A stretch of DNA of 64,000 nt from Ahaetulla prasina (GCF_028640845.1 NC_080541.1:157488502-157552501); one strand, 5' to 3'; positions 9,878-22,451 are shown, counted from the first letter of the stretch. Numbers and translations are program-made. Notes: generated by a model not told the origin, from the letters alone.

Positions 9878-11530
9878 ATATTTTGGAAATTAATAACATA
9901 TTCTGGAGGTTTCAGAAAACAACTAATGCATGCTTGCAGAAGATACAAAAAACAACTATTCCATTGTAGAAAATTATTTATATCCTTAAAAATTTACATA
10001 GGGAAACATGAGTGGTGAACAGTACAACTAATTAGATGCCTGTCTATAACCACCTTCATTTATTTATTTCAACTATTGTAATAAAACTATATTGGTTCAA
10101 ATGTACCATAAATTAGTTTAGCATCTGGTTAGCATCTGAAATAAGCTTACTGTGACAAAAACTGCATTATCAAATTGACTTATTGGCAGTTGTGTAACAA
10201 AAGAAACATTTGGCAGAAATTATGTACTTAACTACATAGTACAAATATGTCTGATATATAATCAGTTATTAGTTTATACAGGATTGAAATGTTCATAAGT
10301 ACTTATTCACATTTAGCTCACTTTAATTCCTTAACTAAAAGGAATGTAAATTATAGTGATTTTTTTGGTTTTTTTGCAGCTGGTTGAGTGTTTTTTTTTT
10401 AACAAAATAGTGCTATCAAATGCTATTTTTATATTCTTATGCCATTAAGGAAAGTTCTACCATGAGATGGATGTTTGTTTTAATTGGTAGTATCAGTGGT
10501 GCCATGGACATCTGCACAGTATATTTAGTTGGTATTTAAAACATATCATAAAGTGCTTTTACAGTAGAATCTATTTTAAGGGGAAGTTTTTTTTTAATAG
10601 CTATTCAGTTTTTGTTAAGAAGTCTATTGTGAACAATTTTAGATCAATAGAAGGACTATTGGAACTGAACATGGAGTTCTGTGTACAAATCCCAGCTGCA
10701 AATTATTGCAAGCTAGTCATGCTCTTAGCTTCAGTTCTCTATTATAAAATAAGAATGAAAAAGGATTGTTTCATTGAGGTTTTAGGAATGCAACAGAGCT
10801 TGTGGATTCATCTTTTCTCTCAATAGTTTGACCATAAATCTAATTTTTACATTTGATATTATTAATTGGCACTTGAAAGGATCAGTTGCCCATTTTTTAA
10901 AAATCAGCTGGGATGTGAAACATTTCTGCAATACATTTAACTTTAGAAACTTAAAAATAAAGATCTGATATGAAAAAGAGGAAGGACTGAAAGTGACAAT
11001 GGTCAGTTCAAAAATTCTCTTGGCTCATTCAGCAAGAGTGATGATATGACTCTTGGACATTTATTTTTAATCAACCCATCAGAAATAATCAGGGATAAAA
11101 TTATCTATACAAATTCTAAGTCTTTAGAGAATATGTTTGCTATTCTGCATTCTTAGAACAACTTGTTTGGAGGCCTATATCTAATATTAGCCAATCTGTG
11201 AACCGTTCAGTTATGCTTTCAGAGATACATCCTTACCAGATTCCTCAATGCCTTCAACAGTGATAGAGCTTCTAATGCACTTCATTCAACTTAAAAAGTT
11301 AGAATACCTTCAGAGATATATTTACCTTGAAAATAGACCATGTAGAATTGTATAGCACAGTCAAACATCAGCACAGGAAATATTTTATGGCATTTTGCAT
11401 TATATCATAAACTGTTCTATGATGATTTCTATGTCATAAAATGTTTTATGAAATTTTCCAAATTACATCATGGATCCCAGATTTTTGATACATTCTGTAA
11501 GTTAGCCCATTCGATATATCATGAGTCAAG
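9878..11530. other. AT-rich intronic sequence, nothing recognised
   Basis: No terminal repeats, SINE boxes or protein-like frames are visible. The 65-codon frame at 10629-10826 has no family features. Confidence 0.4.
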
Positions 11531-11533
11531 CTG

Positions 11534-11600
11534 TGTTCCAATATCTCAGGGGCTGCCACAAAGAAGAGGGAGTAGGGACATAGGGACTACCCAGAGGACT
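11534..11600 (+). repeat. Short CR1 LINE fragment
   Basis: GTTCCAATATCTCAGGGGCTGCC and the following AAGAAGAGGGAG match the CR1 C-terminal region at 28994-29035 almost word for word. Only about 40-60 bp are retained. Confidence 0.65.
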
Positions 11601-11870
11601 GAAAAAAGTAATTTCTGACAGGTTCTCACATTTTTGATCAGTCCTCACACTTATGACCGGTCATCATTTATCCCTATTGCAGCATTTTTAATAACCATGT
11701 CACTCATGTCACAACTGCGGTGCTTCATGTGACCGGGTGGGCATGTCCAGGTGGTCATGTGACATAGCTTCTTTGCCCTAATGACTGTTTGCTGCAATGT
11801 TCTTAAGTGTGAAAAAACAGCCATAAGTCACTTTTTCAGTGCCATGCTTGTTAAACCAATTACCAGAACA
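11600..11870. repeat. Possible degenerate relative of the TA-flanked MITE family
   Basis: It contains ACTGAAAAAAGTAATTT, CACACTTATGACCGG and a reversed CATAAGTCACTTTTTCAGTGCC. These are family words arranged in a different order on both sides, like a shorter palindromic relative. Borders and TSD were not resolved. Confidence 0.4.
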
Positions 11871-11876
11871 AATCCA

Positions 11877-12196
11877 TTCTCCCTCCCTCTTTCTCTCCAT
11901 CTCTTTCTCCACCTTTCTCTCTTTCTCTCCTTAATCTCTTTCTCCCCCCTCTTTCTCTCAATCTTTCTCTCCTTAATCTCTCTTTCTCCTTCCTTCTCTT
12001 TCTCCCCCCTTTCTCGTCTTCATCTTTCTCCTTCTATCCTTCATCTCTTTCTCTCCTTCATTTTCTCTCCATCTTTCTCTCCTTAATCTCTTTCTCCTCC
12101 TCTCTTTCTCTCCTTCATCTTTCTCCCCCTTCTATCCTTCATCTCTCTTTCTCTCCTTCATCATTTTCTGCCCCCCTCTTTCTCTCCATCACTCTT
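11877..12196 (+). repeat. 320-bp CT-rich imperfect tandem array
   Basis: This is an almost pure pyrimidine strand built from CTTTCTCTCC, CATCTTTCTC and CTTTCTCCCCC variants. The strand asymmetry is near complete. The Phe/Ser/Leu-rich open frame across it is a product of composition. Confidence 0.9.
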
Positions 12197-12740
12197 TGTC
12201 CAGATGGGTTAGGGTAGGCTGGTGCTGCATGGGTGGGAGGCGGCCGCAGGATAGTCCTGCTGGGTGGACAGCAGGCCGAGGCGATTGACACACGCTTCGC
12301 AGCCCAGTCCAGGCGCGGAGACCTTCCTCTCCTGCGGGAACCGAGTGACACCCCCCGGGCCTTCCCACGCACCCACCTTGCTATGTGGGCTCGGCTGCTC
12401 CCCGCCATCGGGACGGGCTTGGCTTGAGGGAACTTTGTCTGCCAGGAGAGTCGAACGGGGCCTGGGCGGAGCAGGAACACGCCTCTGTGTCCCTAGCAAC
12501 GCCAATTGCCAGTGTGCCCCGTCTGCGCAACCAATGGCAAAGCTCTCTTTTTGAAAGGCGGCCAGAGGGAGCCAATCGCAGTGCAGCACGGGAAGCCGTG
12601 ACTGGGAATCCTGGGAGTTGAAGTCCACGTGTCTTGAAAGTTGTTGCCTCCGCAGGAAAAAGCGGGGCTTTTTAAAAATGCAGTGGGACGCGGGACAAAT
12701 TTGCGAAAAGCGGGACTGTCCCACCAAAAGCGGGACGTCT
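12197..12740. promoter_or_regulatory. GC-rich, CpG-containing island with CCAAT motifs, intronic
   Basis: About 540 bp of GC-rich, CpG-containing sequence interrupts AT-rich intron. Two CCAAT motifs (ACCAATGGCAAAG near 12530, GCCAATCGCAG near 12571) face the same direction, and a TTTTTAAAAA box lies near 12670. The right part repeats the unit AAAGCGGGAC three times, ending GCGGGACGTCTGGTCAGC. It could be a second promoter, or a GC-rich transposon or LTR whose ends I cannot define. Its 172-codon minus frame has no recognised domain. Confidence 0.4.
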
Positions 12741-14400
12741 GGTCAGCTTATTAAAAGTAGTGATGCAATAATTAGAAACAGAATTGTCGTTCTAAACAGG
12801 GTAGATACTTGGACTAGAATGTACACAGAGAAAGATTCAAGGACACAGTCTCCATGAAATACTTTTATTGCAGCTACTTGAAAAACTACACTTTAGAAAA
12901 TCAGTAACTTGAAACTCTGGAATTTAAGCCCTATTTATAGTAGCCCCCAGATTCAAACCTAGGTGTATTTTTCCTACAGTATTTTTACATTTTAATGGCT
13001 TGAGTACTGCTCAGAGCTCAATGGAAGAAGAGATTAGCATTTTGACATTATTATTTTAATAGACAAGTCTTGTTTCAGTTCTCTGAGTTTTTTTGCCTTC
13101 TGTTCATTTATAGAGCTGCTAACGACTATAATTAAAATGGGAAAAAAATCCCTCACCAGGTTTTAGTTTCTGTACTGTAATGTTAAGTTTTTTTAATGCA
13201 GGGAGGAACCCAAATAAAATCTGCTTTATGTTAGATGTTTCCAAGTAGAGAACTCATGATACTTATAGTAGCAAGCTTGTAAAACTGAGGAGTCACCTCA
13301 GTTGGATTGTTGGACACATTTTGAGAACTCATGAATAATGAGTGATTAGTCATAAAACTGTTTTTTATTCCTGTGAAGATTGGTTCACTTCCATTCATAG
13401 GTTAGGACTCTAGCTGCTTATTATATTTATATATTTATAATAAGAAAAGATGGTGATTAAAAAATGATGAAAAATGCATTAAAATATAATGACGCAGATC
13501 CTGGGTGTATTTTTGCTGTGGTGTCATGTCAAGTATATTACTAATATGGATTATACTGCATCATTGTGACACACATAATTCTTCCTTTATCTTCCCCTAA
13601 GAAGGGTATTCATAAATGTATCATGTTACAAATTATTTTGTTCTGAAGTTTTGTATTTCTTCACATCAGTGTGGAATTACTAGGTTTTAGTAGTTAACGA
13701 AAAACAACTTGTTCTTAATTGCTATAAAAAAAGAATCCCAAATATTGGGCTAGAAGTTTGCATGAGGTGATCTAATGAGATGCAGTGACATTTTGGAAAT
13801 ATTATAATCTATTGTAAATTTATATTTTAGACATGTTTAAAGCACGGAATATGTAAATGCCTGGAATAAACTTTCAAAACCCATTATGCTGACAATGACT
13901 AACTTAATGGCTTTTCTTATAAGCATGTAGATAGGGATACTGAAAGGCATATATCTTCTCAATAATATGGTATATCATATCTGGTAATTCAAAAAAAAAT
14001 CAGCATCTGGTATCAACATATTAATTGGTATTAAATGTTATTTAAAATGACTTACGGTATTTTGAGGCTCTTCTATATATTATAGAATTTGGAAAACATT
14101 GCACATTAAACCAATGTGTTAATTAAGATACGGAATGCTTGTTATGAACCCAATTGTACAAAGAATTAAAAAGTAAGCAAGAATTTTGTTATAGAAAATG
14201 GTGTTAGTTTTTGGACACTTATTCCCCTAAACTAGAGGTGGGAGGGAGGGCGGGAGAGCTAAAGTCAGCATTTTTGATCTTTTATTCCTATTCCTTAAAA
14301 CGTGTAGACATTGTAGGAAGTTAGCACCCCCCCCCCTCCTAGAAGAATGAAATATTTTAGCAAATATTAAAAAGAGCAGAATATTATATTTCCCTGGATG
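12741..14400. other. AT-rich intronic sequence
   Basis: No recognised repeats, apart from a purine-rich GGGAGGGAGGGCGGG run near 14241 and a C run near 14328. No gene is seen. Confidence 0.4.
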
Positions 14401-14417
14401 AGAAATTGAGAAACATG

Positions 14418-14850
14418 TTTTAAGAACAAAGGAGTTCCCTGCAGCTTCCTGCCTCCCCCCACCTTTGTCAATGGGCCAGAGGCAGAAACTCATTCTCCTG
14501 ACCTTTGTTAGTGGACCATCATCTGCAACACAATAGGACCCATCTCGCAACAGAAACTCACCACATGGCACCTGGGAAGATTACATGAGCCAGCAAGGCT
14601 AGCTAAGACCCCCACCCCCTGGGGGGTGGTGTCTGACAACCAATTAGGATACTCTTCCTGTGCCCCAGGAAGTTCAAAGCTCAGAGAAAGCATAAAACCA
14701 AGGCATGCTCAGTATCTCGTCCCTTTTCTGTTCAGGAACTCAAACCATGTGAACCTGTCTTCCATTAAACCATCTTTCCAAGCAGTCTCCATGTTTCCAG
14801 TGTCTTTTTCCCCACTTGGAACTGAACCCAGACGGACATTTCTTCCAACA
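14418..14850 (+). mobile_element. Putative ERV-like solo LTR
   Basis: The order of signals resembles an LTR: CCAAT (ACCAATTAGGATAC, near 14639), a TATA-like GCATAAAACC (near 14690), a polyadenylation-type ATTAAA (near 14764), then a pyrimidine-rich stretch and a TTCCAACA end (near 14848). A TG start near 14418 is possible. I found no target duplication, so borders and class are uncertain. Confidence 0.4.
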
Positions 14851-15018
14851 ACATCATAGCAAACTGGATCAAAATACAGAAAATTTATGACTGGACATGA
14901 GCCCCTAAAGAGCGTAGCCATCTTACAACAGTTCAAGGCATAAACTATTCCAATTTGCTTTCAGTTCAACAACATGAGTCATGAGAAATACAGCTTCACT
15001 GTAAGGAAATAATGATCT

Positions 15019-15080
15019 TTCTTCCTTCCTTCCTTCCTTCCTTCCTTCCTTCCTTCCTTCCTTCCTTCCTTCCTTCCTTC

Positions 15081-15114
<34 letters not shown>

Positions 15115-15162
15115 CTTTCTTCTTCCTTTCTTCCTTCCTTCCCTCCTTCTCTCTCTCTAAGG
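15019..15162. repeat. TTCC/TTTC tetranucleotide microsatellite
   Basis: About 60 bp of TTCC units pass into about 35 bp of TTTC units and then mixed CTTC/CTCT. Frames read across it are artefacts. Confidence 0.95.
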
Positions 15163-17716
15163 CAGATCAATTACAATTATATTTTATAATGAAACAATAA
15201 GTGAATTAAGGAGTGATTTATGAGAGAGTATTTCTCATAAATTTCTCATATAAACCAGGAAAATACTTTAATAAAATTGAAGAATTATTCTAGTAAAAGG
15301 TTGAAGTAGATGTATTTAGTGTGGAAAAAGGAAGAAAGAAAAAATAGACCAAATGAGATGAATAGAAAATTAGATAAGCCAATTAATTGAATAAGAATCA
15401 AGGAAAAATTGATGAAGTAGCAATGAGGGTGATGATGATTAGAAGAAGAAAAATGAATTGATCACAGTTTGGTGTTAGGGAGAACTTCTTTGTCCATTTA
15501 TGGCTCCAGTCTGTCTAGCAATAAGTCATAATTTTGAACAGAAGCAAATATAGATCTTTTTAAAATTTTCAGTTGGACCAACAGGTGATTTTCTAATTGT
15601 CATGATTAGTCCAAGTTGAAAATCTAATATATCACTGAATCCACTGCATCCCCACAAAGAATTTAACTTTAACAAATTTAAATTCCATATTCAACTTTTC
15701 AGTATAGTTGCCATGGCAACTACCTATCTCTTGCTGGGTATAGAAGTACATAACTACTGTGGGACAGTGCTTTGGGAATGATTTGGAATCAGGTGGGCCA
15801 GGTAATGGCTTTCTACCTTGAGTGATTAAACATTAAGGTATGTTGTCTTATTCCATAAGGTTGAGCTTTGTCTCAAGTTGGAGTGCAGTATTCTTGTATA
15901 TTAATATTGTATATTTTTCTCACAAGCAAGTTTTCATTTTTAAAAGGTGGGCAGATAAGCAATATCAGAAATGCTGTTGAACACATATTGGAAGTAAGAA
16001 TAACCGGATTATAAATTTCAGCAAAGATAACAAAAATAGGTTTCTCAGATTTAATTATAAAATTTGACTTATATTGCCCTTTTTCAGAGCATTTTTTTCA
16101 TTTAAAAATATGAGTGAGTAACCCAATAGATGGAATGTTCCTAATGACTCTGAATGGAATTTGGCCTTCCATAAGTGGATCGACTTCATTTAGGTAAGGC
16201 TCTGATAAACATTTCCAGTTTTATAAGTCATTTTGACTTCTTACTCTGACATTCTGCCTGCTACCCTTCCAAATGGGTAAAGTAGGATAGGGAAGAGAAT
16301 AATATGATCCTTAGGCTGGATAAAACAGGGATCTGAGAGTAAAGATAGCTTTCTGTTGAGGAAATTGGCAGCAGCAGCAACTCCCAATTGATGTGGGAAA
16401 ATCTATATCCAGCTCTATTCACGCACCAGAAATAGCTGCAAATGCATTCCAGAAAAACAGATAATAACCATTGCTGGCCACACATATAGCAAATTGTATG
16501 CATCCAGACTGAACACCACAGTTGTCTACAACCCAATTTCCCCCCATTTTTAAAATATACTTATTAAATTTAAAAAAAGAATAAAACATAGAGCAAGAAG
16601 AAAAAGAATTGAAAAAAGCAAAAAGCAAGATAAAAATGCAAAAACAAAAAAGAAAATAGAAAATGGATGACTTCCAACTTTTTTAGTCAAAAAATATATC
16701 AAGCATTTACTGTAAAGTTCACAATAGTCTACATTATTTCTCTAATCCCATATAATTCTAATCAAATCCCAAAATCAAAATTTCATTTCCTGCAGCTTAT
16801 TACAAAAATTCCAAAAGTGGTTTTCATGTAGAAACAAAATGGGTCCATCTGACTTTTTTTCCTGACTTTTTTTACCTGGATTCAAATTTTTAATGCTGCT
16901 GCATTTTGTACTTCTGCATAATAAAAGCTGCTTTTGTATTCATCCATTGGGCATTCTTACTTTTGATTTTGAGTTGGAGAGCTTAGACCTGTTTACAAAT
17001 AGTGTAGTTCTTGCCAACAGCAAATGTTGCTTCCAATATGTAATACTTGACAATAAGTAAGCTTGATGGCATAGCTCCAAATCTGAAATATATTAATTTT
17101 TTTTAAACATTCAAAAAGTGCAATAAAAACATTATAACATAATTGTTAGAACTTTTTTGTGTGATCACCTTTAAAACATCACAGTGATGGCTTTTGCTAG
17201 TTAAATCTATACATGGAAAAATACCAATCAAAATTATTGGTGTCTTATCCATTGGTGAAAAAGTGTAGAATCTGAATGCATGGAATTAGAATGGAGTGTA
17301 CTATGGGGACTTTGCCTTTTCAGTTCTGTTCTGTTCATCAGCATAATTCTCATGGGTTTTTCAGAAAGGCAGAGAGAAAATGATATCACATACATGATGT
17401 CATTTCATAATGATGTGAATTACCGTATGTAGTGTACATCATTTACATTGTGTTGTCAAGATGACACTAAGGCCAGTTGCAATCTATGCATAATATGTTT
17501 AATGATGTCATGATATATGAGATCATTGTGACCCCTACCAGACATTTATGCTACTTCAATTAAAATTACCTCATCTTTTCAAATTATCCATTTGTCCTCT
17601 ACCTGGCATCATATTGCTGAACTGCAAGTAAGCCTTCATCTTGGTATTTAATTTTCACTGCCGACTTCTCAGCAACAGTTATCTTTAAAATGTTTTCTGA
17701 TATGGATCTGATCACT
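15163..17716. other. AT-rich intronic sequence
   Basis: It holds poly-A-rich stretches (16550-16680) and TTTTTTAAAC runs, with no supported repeat structure or gene. Confidence 0.4.
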
Positions 17717-17724
17717 ATCTATAT

Positions 17725-17858
17725 GAGGGATGTCAAACTCGTATCATCATTGCAGCATCATGTGATGTATTGTGATTTTTCCCCCTTTGCAAAAACAGGC
17801 ATGGGTGTGGCCAAAATGTGACAAATCTGGCCCATGGCTCATGAGTTTGACAACCCTG
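17725..17858. mobile_element. hAT-type MITE, 134 bp, TSD ATCTATAT
   Basis: The ends GAGGGATGTCAAACTCG and GAGTTTGACAACCCTG are inverted repeats of the CAGGGGTGTCAAACTC type. An exact 8-bp duplication ATCTATAT lies at 17717-17724 and 17859-17866, the hAT signature. The interior has no coding capacity. The same family recurs at 63361-63475. Confidence 0.9.
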
Positions 17859-17878
17859 ATCTATATGGTAATTCCAAA

Positions 17879-18318
17879 GAATAGAATAGAATAGAATAGA
17901 ATAGAATTTTTATTGGCCAAGTGTGATTGGACACACAAGGAATTTGTCTTGGTGCATATGCTCTCAGTGTACATAAAAGAAAAGATACGTTCATCAAGGT
18001 ACAACATTTACAACACAATTGATGATCAATGTATCAATATAAATCATAAGGATTGCCAGCAACAAGTTATAGTCATACAGTCATAAGTGGAAAGAGATTG
18101 GTGATGGGAACTATGAAACGATTAATAGTAGTGCAGATTCAGTAAATAGTCTGACAGTGTTGAGGGAATTATTTGTTTAGCAGAGTGATGGCCTTCGGGA
18201 AAAAACTGTTCTTGTGTCTATTTGTTCTGGTGTGCAGTGCTCTATAGCGTCGTTTTGAGGGTAGGAGTTGAAACAGTTTATGTCCAGGATGCGAGGGATC
18301 TGCAAATCAGCCTTTCTG
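17879..18318 (-). mobile_element. L2-like LINE 3' end, inverted near-identical copy
   Basis: It begins with a five-unit AGAAT tail (the reversed ATTCT tail) and continues as the reverse complement of the 708-1471 copy, back to ATTTGCAGATCCCTCGC. Along about 410 bp I count only two substitutions (near 18219 and 18034) outside the tail. It is 5'-truncated inside the last ORF2 segment; the LINE stop codon and 3' UTR are retained. Confidence 0.9.
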
Positions 18319-18426
18319 AATCTTTTTGATGTGTTACATTCAGCTCTATAATAATAATTAATGTATCAAAGAAGTCAGCCTTAAGTCATAGAGAAGACGA
18401 GAAGTTAATATATGATTGTCCTAGAG

Positions 18427-18940
18427 CAGTGGTAGTCAACTTGGTCCCTACTGCCCACTAGTGGGCGTTCCAGCTTTCATGGTGGGTGGTAGGGTTTTTG
18501 TCCGATATTGAAGCACTTTCCTTTTTTTCTAATTAATTGACTTTTTAAAAAAAATTCATAGCATTATTTAAAAACATTTTCATTAGGTTTTCATAAAATT
18601 CCCCGTGACAATTTAAATTTCTGAAAATATACTATTTGTATCACCCACGCATAAGTTTAGTTCACGTTACGTAAGTGAAACTAAATGGCGCTATAGTGTG
18701 ACCGCAAACAAAAGAGCCTCATCCCAGAATAGCTCGCACATCTCCCCCCACACCACCCAGCTGTAACAGACAAGCAGAGCTGGTAGCCGGCGCCCCCCAA
18801 CCCAATCCACAATTCGCGAGAGGCATGCGCAGATGACGATACACGGTGCATTACTGTGGAACCAGTGGGCGGTTAGAAAATTTTACTATTAACAGAGATA
18901 CAAAAGTGGGCAGTAGGTGTAAAAAGGTTGACTACCCCTG
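18427..18940. mobile_element. hAT-type element, 514 bp, TSD TCCTAGAG
   Basis: The ends CAGTGGTAGTCAACTTGG and AAAAAGGTTGACTACCCCTG are imperfect inverted repeats. An exact 8-bp duplication TCCTAGAG lies at 18419-18426 and 18941-18948. The interior is AT-rich on the left and CpG-containing on the right (CATGCGCAGATGACGATACAC). It has no transposase frame, so it is non-autonomous. Confidence 0.92.
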
Positions 18941-19349
18941 TCCTAGAGTGTAAATTGTTGTACAGGGCAGAAAGAGTAAGCCTGAGGAAAAACAAAAAGA
19001 AGCGCAACCAAGACAATGGTCAGATAAAATATGAGTGGGGGCCAGAACTGTAGCCTGAGTAATTTGCTCAGATAAAATTCCTTCTAGTTCTCGTGGTAAA
19101 AGGAAGGAGAGAGGCAACATATTCAGATTTGAAAGAATGGTTTCAGCATTTCAAAGTAGAATAGAGTAGGAAACCAAAGTTTTGCCTGTTAATACTAATT
19201 TTATTATAATGTCATAATAACAGAATCTTGCACCAGCTTAACATTTTTAAACTCTGTTGTTTTCAGAGGGGAGAATGTAAGCATGTATATTACATAAGTA
19301 TTGCCTGCTTAAATACTGGAAGTTAAAACATGAAGCAATTGGGTATGTC

Positions 19350-19540
19350 TATTCTAACGAAGAAAAGGACTAGGGATGACATGATAGCAATGTCCAATAT
19401 ATAAGGGACTGCCATGGAAAAGAGGGGATTCAACCTATTGTCCAAAGCACTTGAAGCATTACAGGAAGCACTGGTTGGATACTAATCATGTTTTATGTGG
19501 GAATATATAGCTTCCTCTTACGCATAGCTCTCAGATATCC
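19350..19540 (+). repeat. CR1 LINE fragment
   Basis: AGGACTAGGGATGACATGATAGCAATG, CAAAGCACTTGAAG and AAACTAATC-like text follow the order of the CR1 copy at 28965-29100. It is diverged, with small deletions. Coding is not intact. Confidence 0.7.
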
Positions 19541-20805
19541 ATCCAGTAGGGATTACTGGATTGTAACAGGCAATGACTGTACTATACTACATTAGATCAG
19601 AGTTTACTTGTCTATCAAGTTTGTTTGTTGGTTTTGTATTTTGGCAGAGAAGTAAAAATTGAAGTTGGTGCTTCATACTAGTGATATATGCAGCCATAAA
19701 TGTACTACTGGTACAAATGCTAAATGTGCCTCATGTACTTCAATGGTATCAGTCTTGAGCGAGTACGTCTGTAGTTATCAGTCTCAGACATGTGCCACCA
19801 AGGCCTAAGAAGTTTATCTGGATTTCTATGAATTTTCAGTTTTCTTCCAAAGCTGTGCTTTTCCCACTATAAAATTATCTGTTGTTTCAGTATGTGAAAG
19901 TTCATTACTTTGTGGCAGGAAGCAGAAAGAATGTTTTAGTCTCTGTCAAGCTGATACTTAATTCTTATCATCGTTGTTACAGATGCCACATTATTTTTTC
20001 ATAGAAATATCGGCATTTTTGTTTTACATTTATAATATCCCTGTCTGAAGACACTTTGTGTAGAAGCAGTTGACAGATCTTTTGCTATAGCATATTCTGC
20101 TTTCTTATAATTCTGTTTCTAATTCTGTTTCTTTTCCAAACAGGGACTTTCTATGGCTTGTAGGAATATCATCTGGCTCACCAGGAAGCTTCTTGAAATC
20201 TAGCTATCAGGCCCCTTATTTGGCTTACGGATCCTGAGACATTCTTGAATGTTGTACAAAAAATCCCCAGAAACCAGACCAAGTTATCTTGATGTCCATG
20301 ATCTATGATCATGAATTCTATGATACAGACTATTGATACAATTGCTTCTGAGTGCAACACCAGCACTATCCTGAGTTTTTTGGGCATTTGCAGACAATGA
20401 AAGAGGGCAGCAGATGACTAGCATGCAAGTGGTAAAGACTATTAGGTCAACCAGTCATAAATTAATGTATACTCTCATGTACACTATATTGCACTGAGGG
20501 ACTCCATTGTATTCTTAAATAGCCATCAAGCAGAGAACTATGTCAGTAATGGCCCAGTCACAAAATCCCTCTTTATATCACTGTGGTTCTTGTGTAGGTA
20601 GAGTTGTTCTTGGAAAAGAATGTGTGGATTCTAACTTAGTTTTCAGAAAGGATCTGCATGAAATACAGAGGGAATGTGACTCTGTGTTACCTTTAAACAC
20701 AGTATTCCCCAGCCTGTCTTTGTAAATTGAAGCCAGTACTTTGTTATAGTAATGCAGCTTCTAGCTGTAGGCAATATATCAAAAAGTAGGTTGGTGGGTT
20801 TATTG
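19541..20805. other. Intronic sequence, nothing recognised
   Basis: No terminal repeats or protein-like frames. Frames at 20178-20387 and 20540-20725 lack family features. Confidence 0.35.
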
Positions 20806-20807
20806 GA

Positions 20808-21010
20808 TTATTTGTTTTGGTGCCTTCAAGTCAGTTTTGCCTCCTACTGACTGTGAGGACTAATCCCTGCAGTTTTCTTGGCAAGATTTTGGGAATTGTT
20901 TTGTCATTGCCTTCTTATTGCTGAGAGTGAGTGAATGACCCAAGGTCACTCAACTGACTTAGATAATCCTATTTATGAACTGGCAACTTTGTTCTTGGAT
21001 GCCAGAGAGC
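20808..21010 (-). repeat. Squamate SINE, minus orientation
   Basis: GTGCCTTCAAGTCAGTTTTG, CTGCAGTTTTCTTGGCAAGATTT, GCCTTCTTATTGCTGAGAG and CCCAAGGTCACTCAACTGAC are the reverse of the SINE body at 26945-27150 and 30680-30885. The tRNA-like head is weak. Confidence 0.7.
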
Positions 21011-22173
21011 AATTCTTTAATCCCCAGAGTTATTTAAATTATTTAATGATGCTTTGTTATCAGGAGTTTTGGGGTTGCATGTAGAGAATAATGAGAATGA
21101 CCTTGATGGAGATAAGCAAGTTATGTTCCCAGAGCTATGAAGTGAAAAGCCTGATTCAAGTAATAATTCCTAATAATAATAATCCAAAACCACCTGTTGA
21201 CTCAGATAGTCAACTTATTTTTTATAGGCGTATAAGAGGGAGAGGGAAATAAAACACAATCCAACCTGCAAGATTTTGTTATAATGCTACATCTTAATAA
21301 AAGTAATTTTAGACTTCTCTGGAGACTATTTCTTGGTCTGGTCTATGTTATGAGGCTGACATTAGGTGTCATCAATATGCTGATGACAAAACTTTTCTCT
21401 ATAACATTTAAACTTTTGAAAAGAGGATACACATATTTTGAATCAGTAACTACAGTATCTGAAGTGACACAATGGATGATGGTTAAGAAATGAGATTTAA
21501 TTCTGAAACTTGTGAATGTGTAGCTCCCAAGTTTGGAAATTTGCCTGTTCTCAATGTACTCACAATTTTTCATAATGAAGAAATTCATATTCATGGCTTC
21601 TCCTAGATCCTCTACTGTCAATAGCTCAAGTAATTGTCAAAACTACTGTCTCAAGTACTGTCAAAAGCTCAAATAACCATCATGGCTTAAATTGGCTACT
21701 ACTGCTTTTAGTTGGCATGTCATCTGTGGTTTTTACCTAGTTTGGGATTTTCTACTATTGTTTATGCATTGTCATCCTTAGGTTACTAACATGCATCTTG
21801 CAGGCCACCCTTGTGCTTGCTTGGAAGTTGTTGATGGCATAGACTATAGAACTACCCTCATTCTTAGTTTAGAAGCAGTAGATGGTACAGGTTGCTAATG
21901 GAAAACCTAGCTCAACACATATAACAGCTCTTGAAGCATATGTGCTAACTACTATTTAGCTATTTTGGGTTTTGGTTTTAGTTATCATCGCAGCCCTCAA
22001 TTATTTAGGATGAAGATAACTGATGAATACCTTTGATATATGCACTATAAAATTGCTGAATTCATTATGGGAATTTTTGTTATATTAGCTGAGAACTGGG
22101 GGTGTCATCCTGAGTTGCTTATGAGTGGGTTTTATCTGTATGATGCCTGCCCTCTGGAATGCTCTCTGAATGA
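21011..22173. other. AT-rich intronic sequence
   Basis: A short AAT triplet run near 21165-21183 is present; otherwise nothing recognised. Confidence 0.35.
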
Positions 22174-22181
22174 GTCTGGGT

Positions 22182-22451
22182 CAGGAGTGAAATGCTCCTG
22201 GTTTGGACTGGATTGCGCGATCTGATACCGATCTTGGCTGGCGGTTCGGAGAACTGGTAGCAGTCGTGGTGGGAGGCTCTGCCCACTCGCCCGGCTGTCG
22301 TTACTTCCTGGTTTTCCTGTGCTTTGTACCATCTGTGCATGTGCAGAAAGGTTTTACGCATGAGCAGAGGGTGTGTATGCGCATGTGACATGTGCGAGCA
22401 GGGCGTGTGCACTTCCGAACTGGTAAGGAAGGTAAGTAGATTTCACCCATG
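22182..22451. mobile_element. hAT-type element, 270 bp, TSD GTCTGGGT
   Basis: The ends CAGGAGTGAAATGCTCC and TAGATTTCACCCATG are short inverted repeats, flanked by an exact 8-bp duplication GTCTGGGT (22174-22181, 22452-22459). The interior is GC-rich with several CATGTGC/ATGCGCATG words and includes GGTTCGGAGAACTGGTAGCA, shared with the 6550-7334 element. It is non-coding. Confidence 0.9.

Noticed and set aside
11781..12086. 101-codon Ser/Leu/Phe-rich plus frame
   Set aside because: It is the translation of the pyrimidine array.
12209..12727. 172-codon minus frame
   Set aside because: It spans the GC-rich island with no recognised domain; length is explained by low stop frequency.
14979..15170. 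Lys/Glu/Arg-rich minus frame
   Set aside because: It is the translation of the TTCC/TTTC microsatellite.
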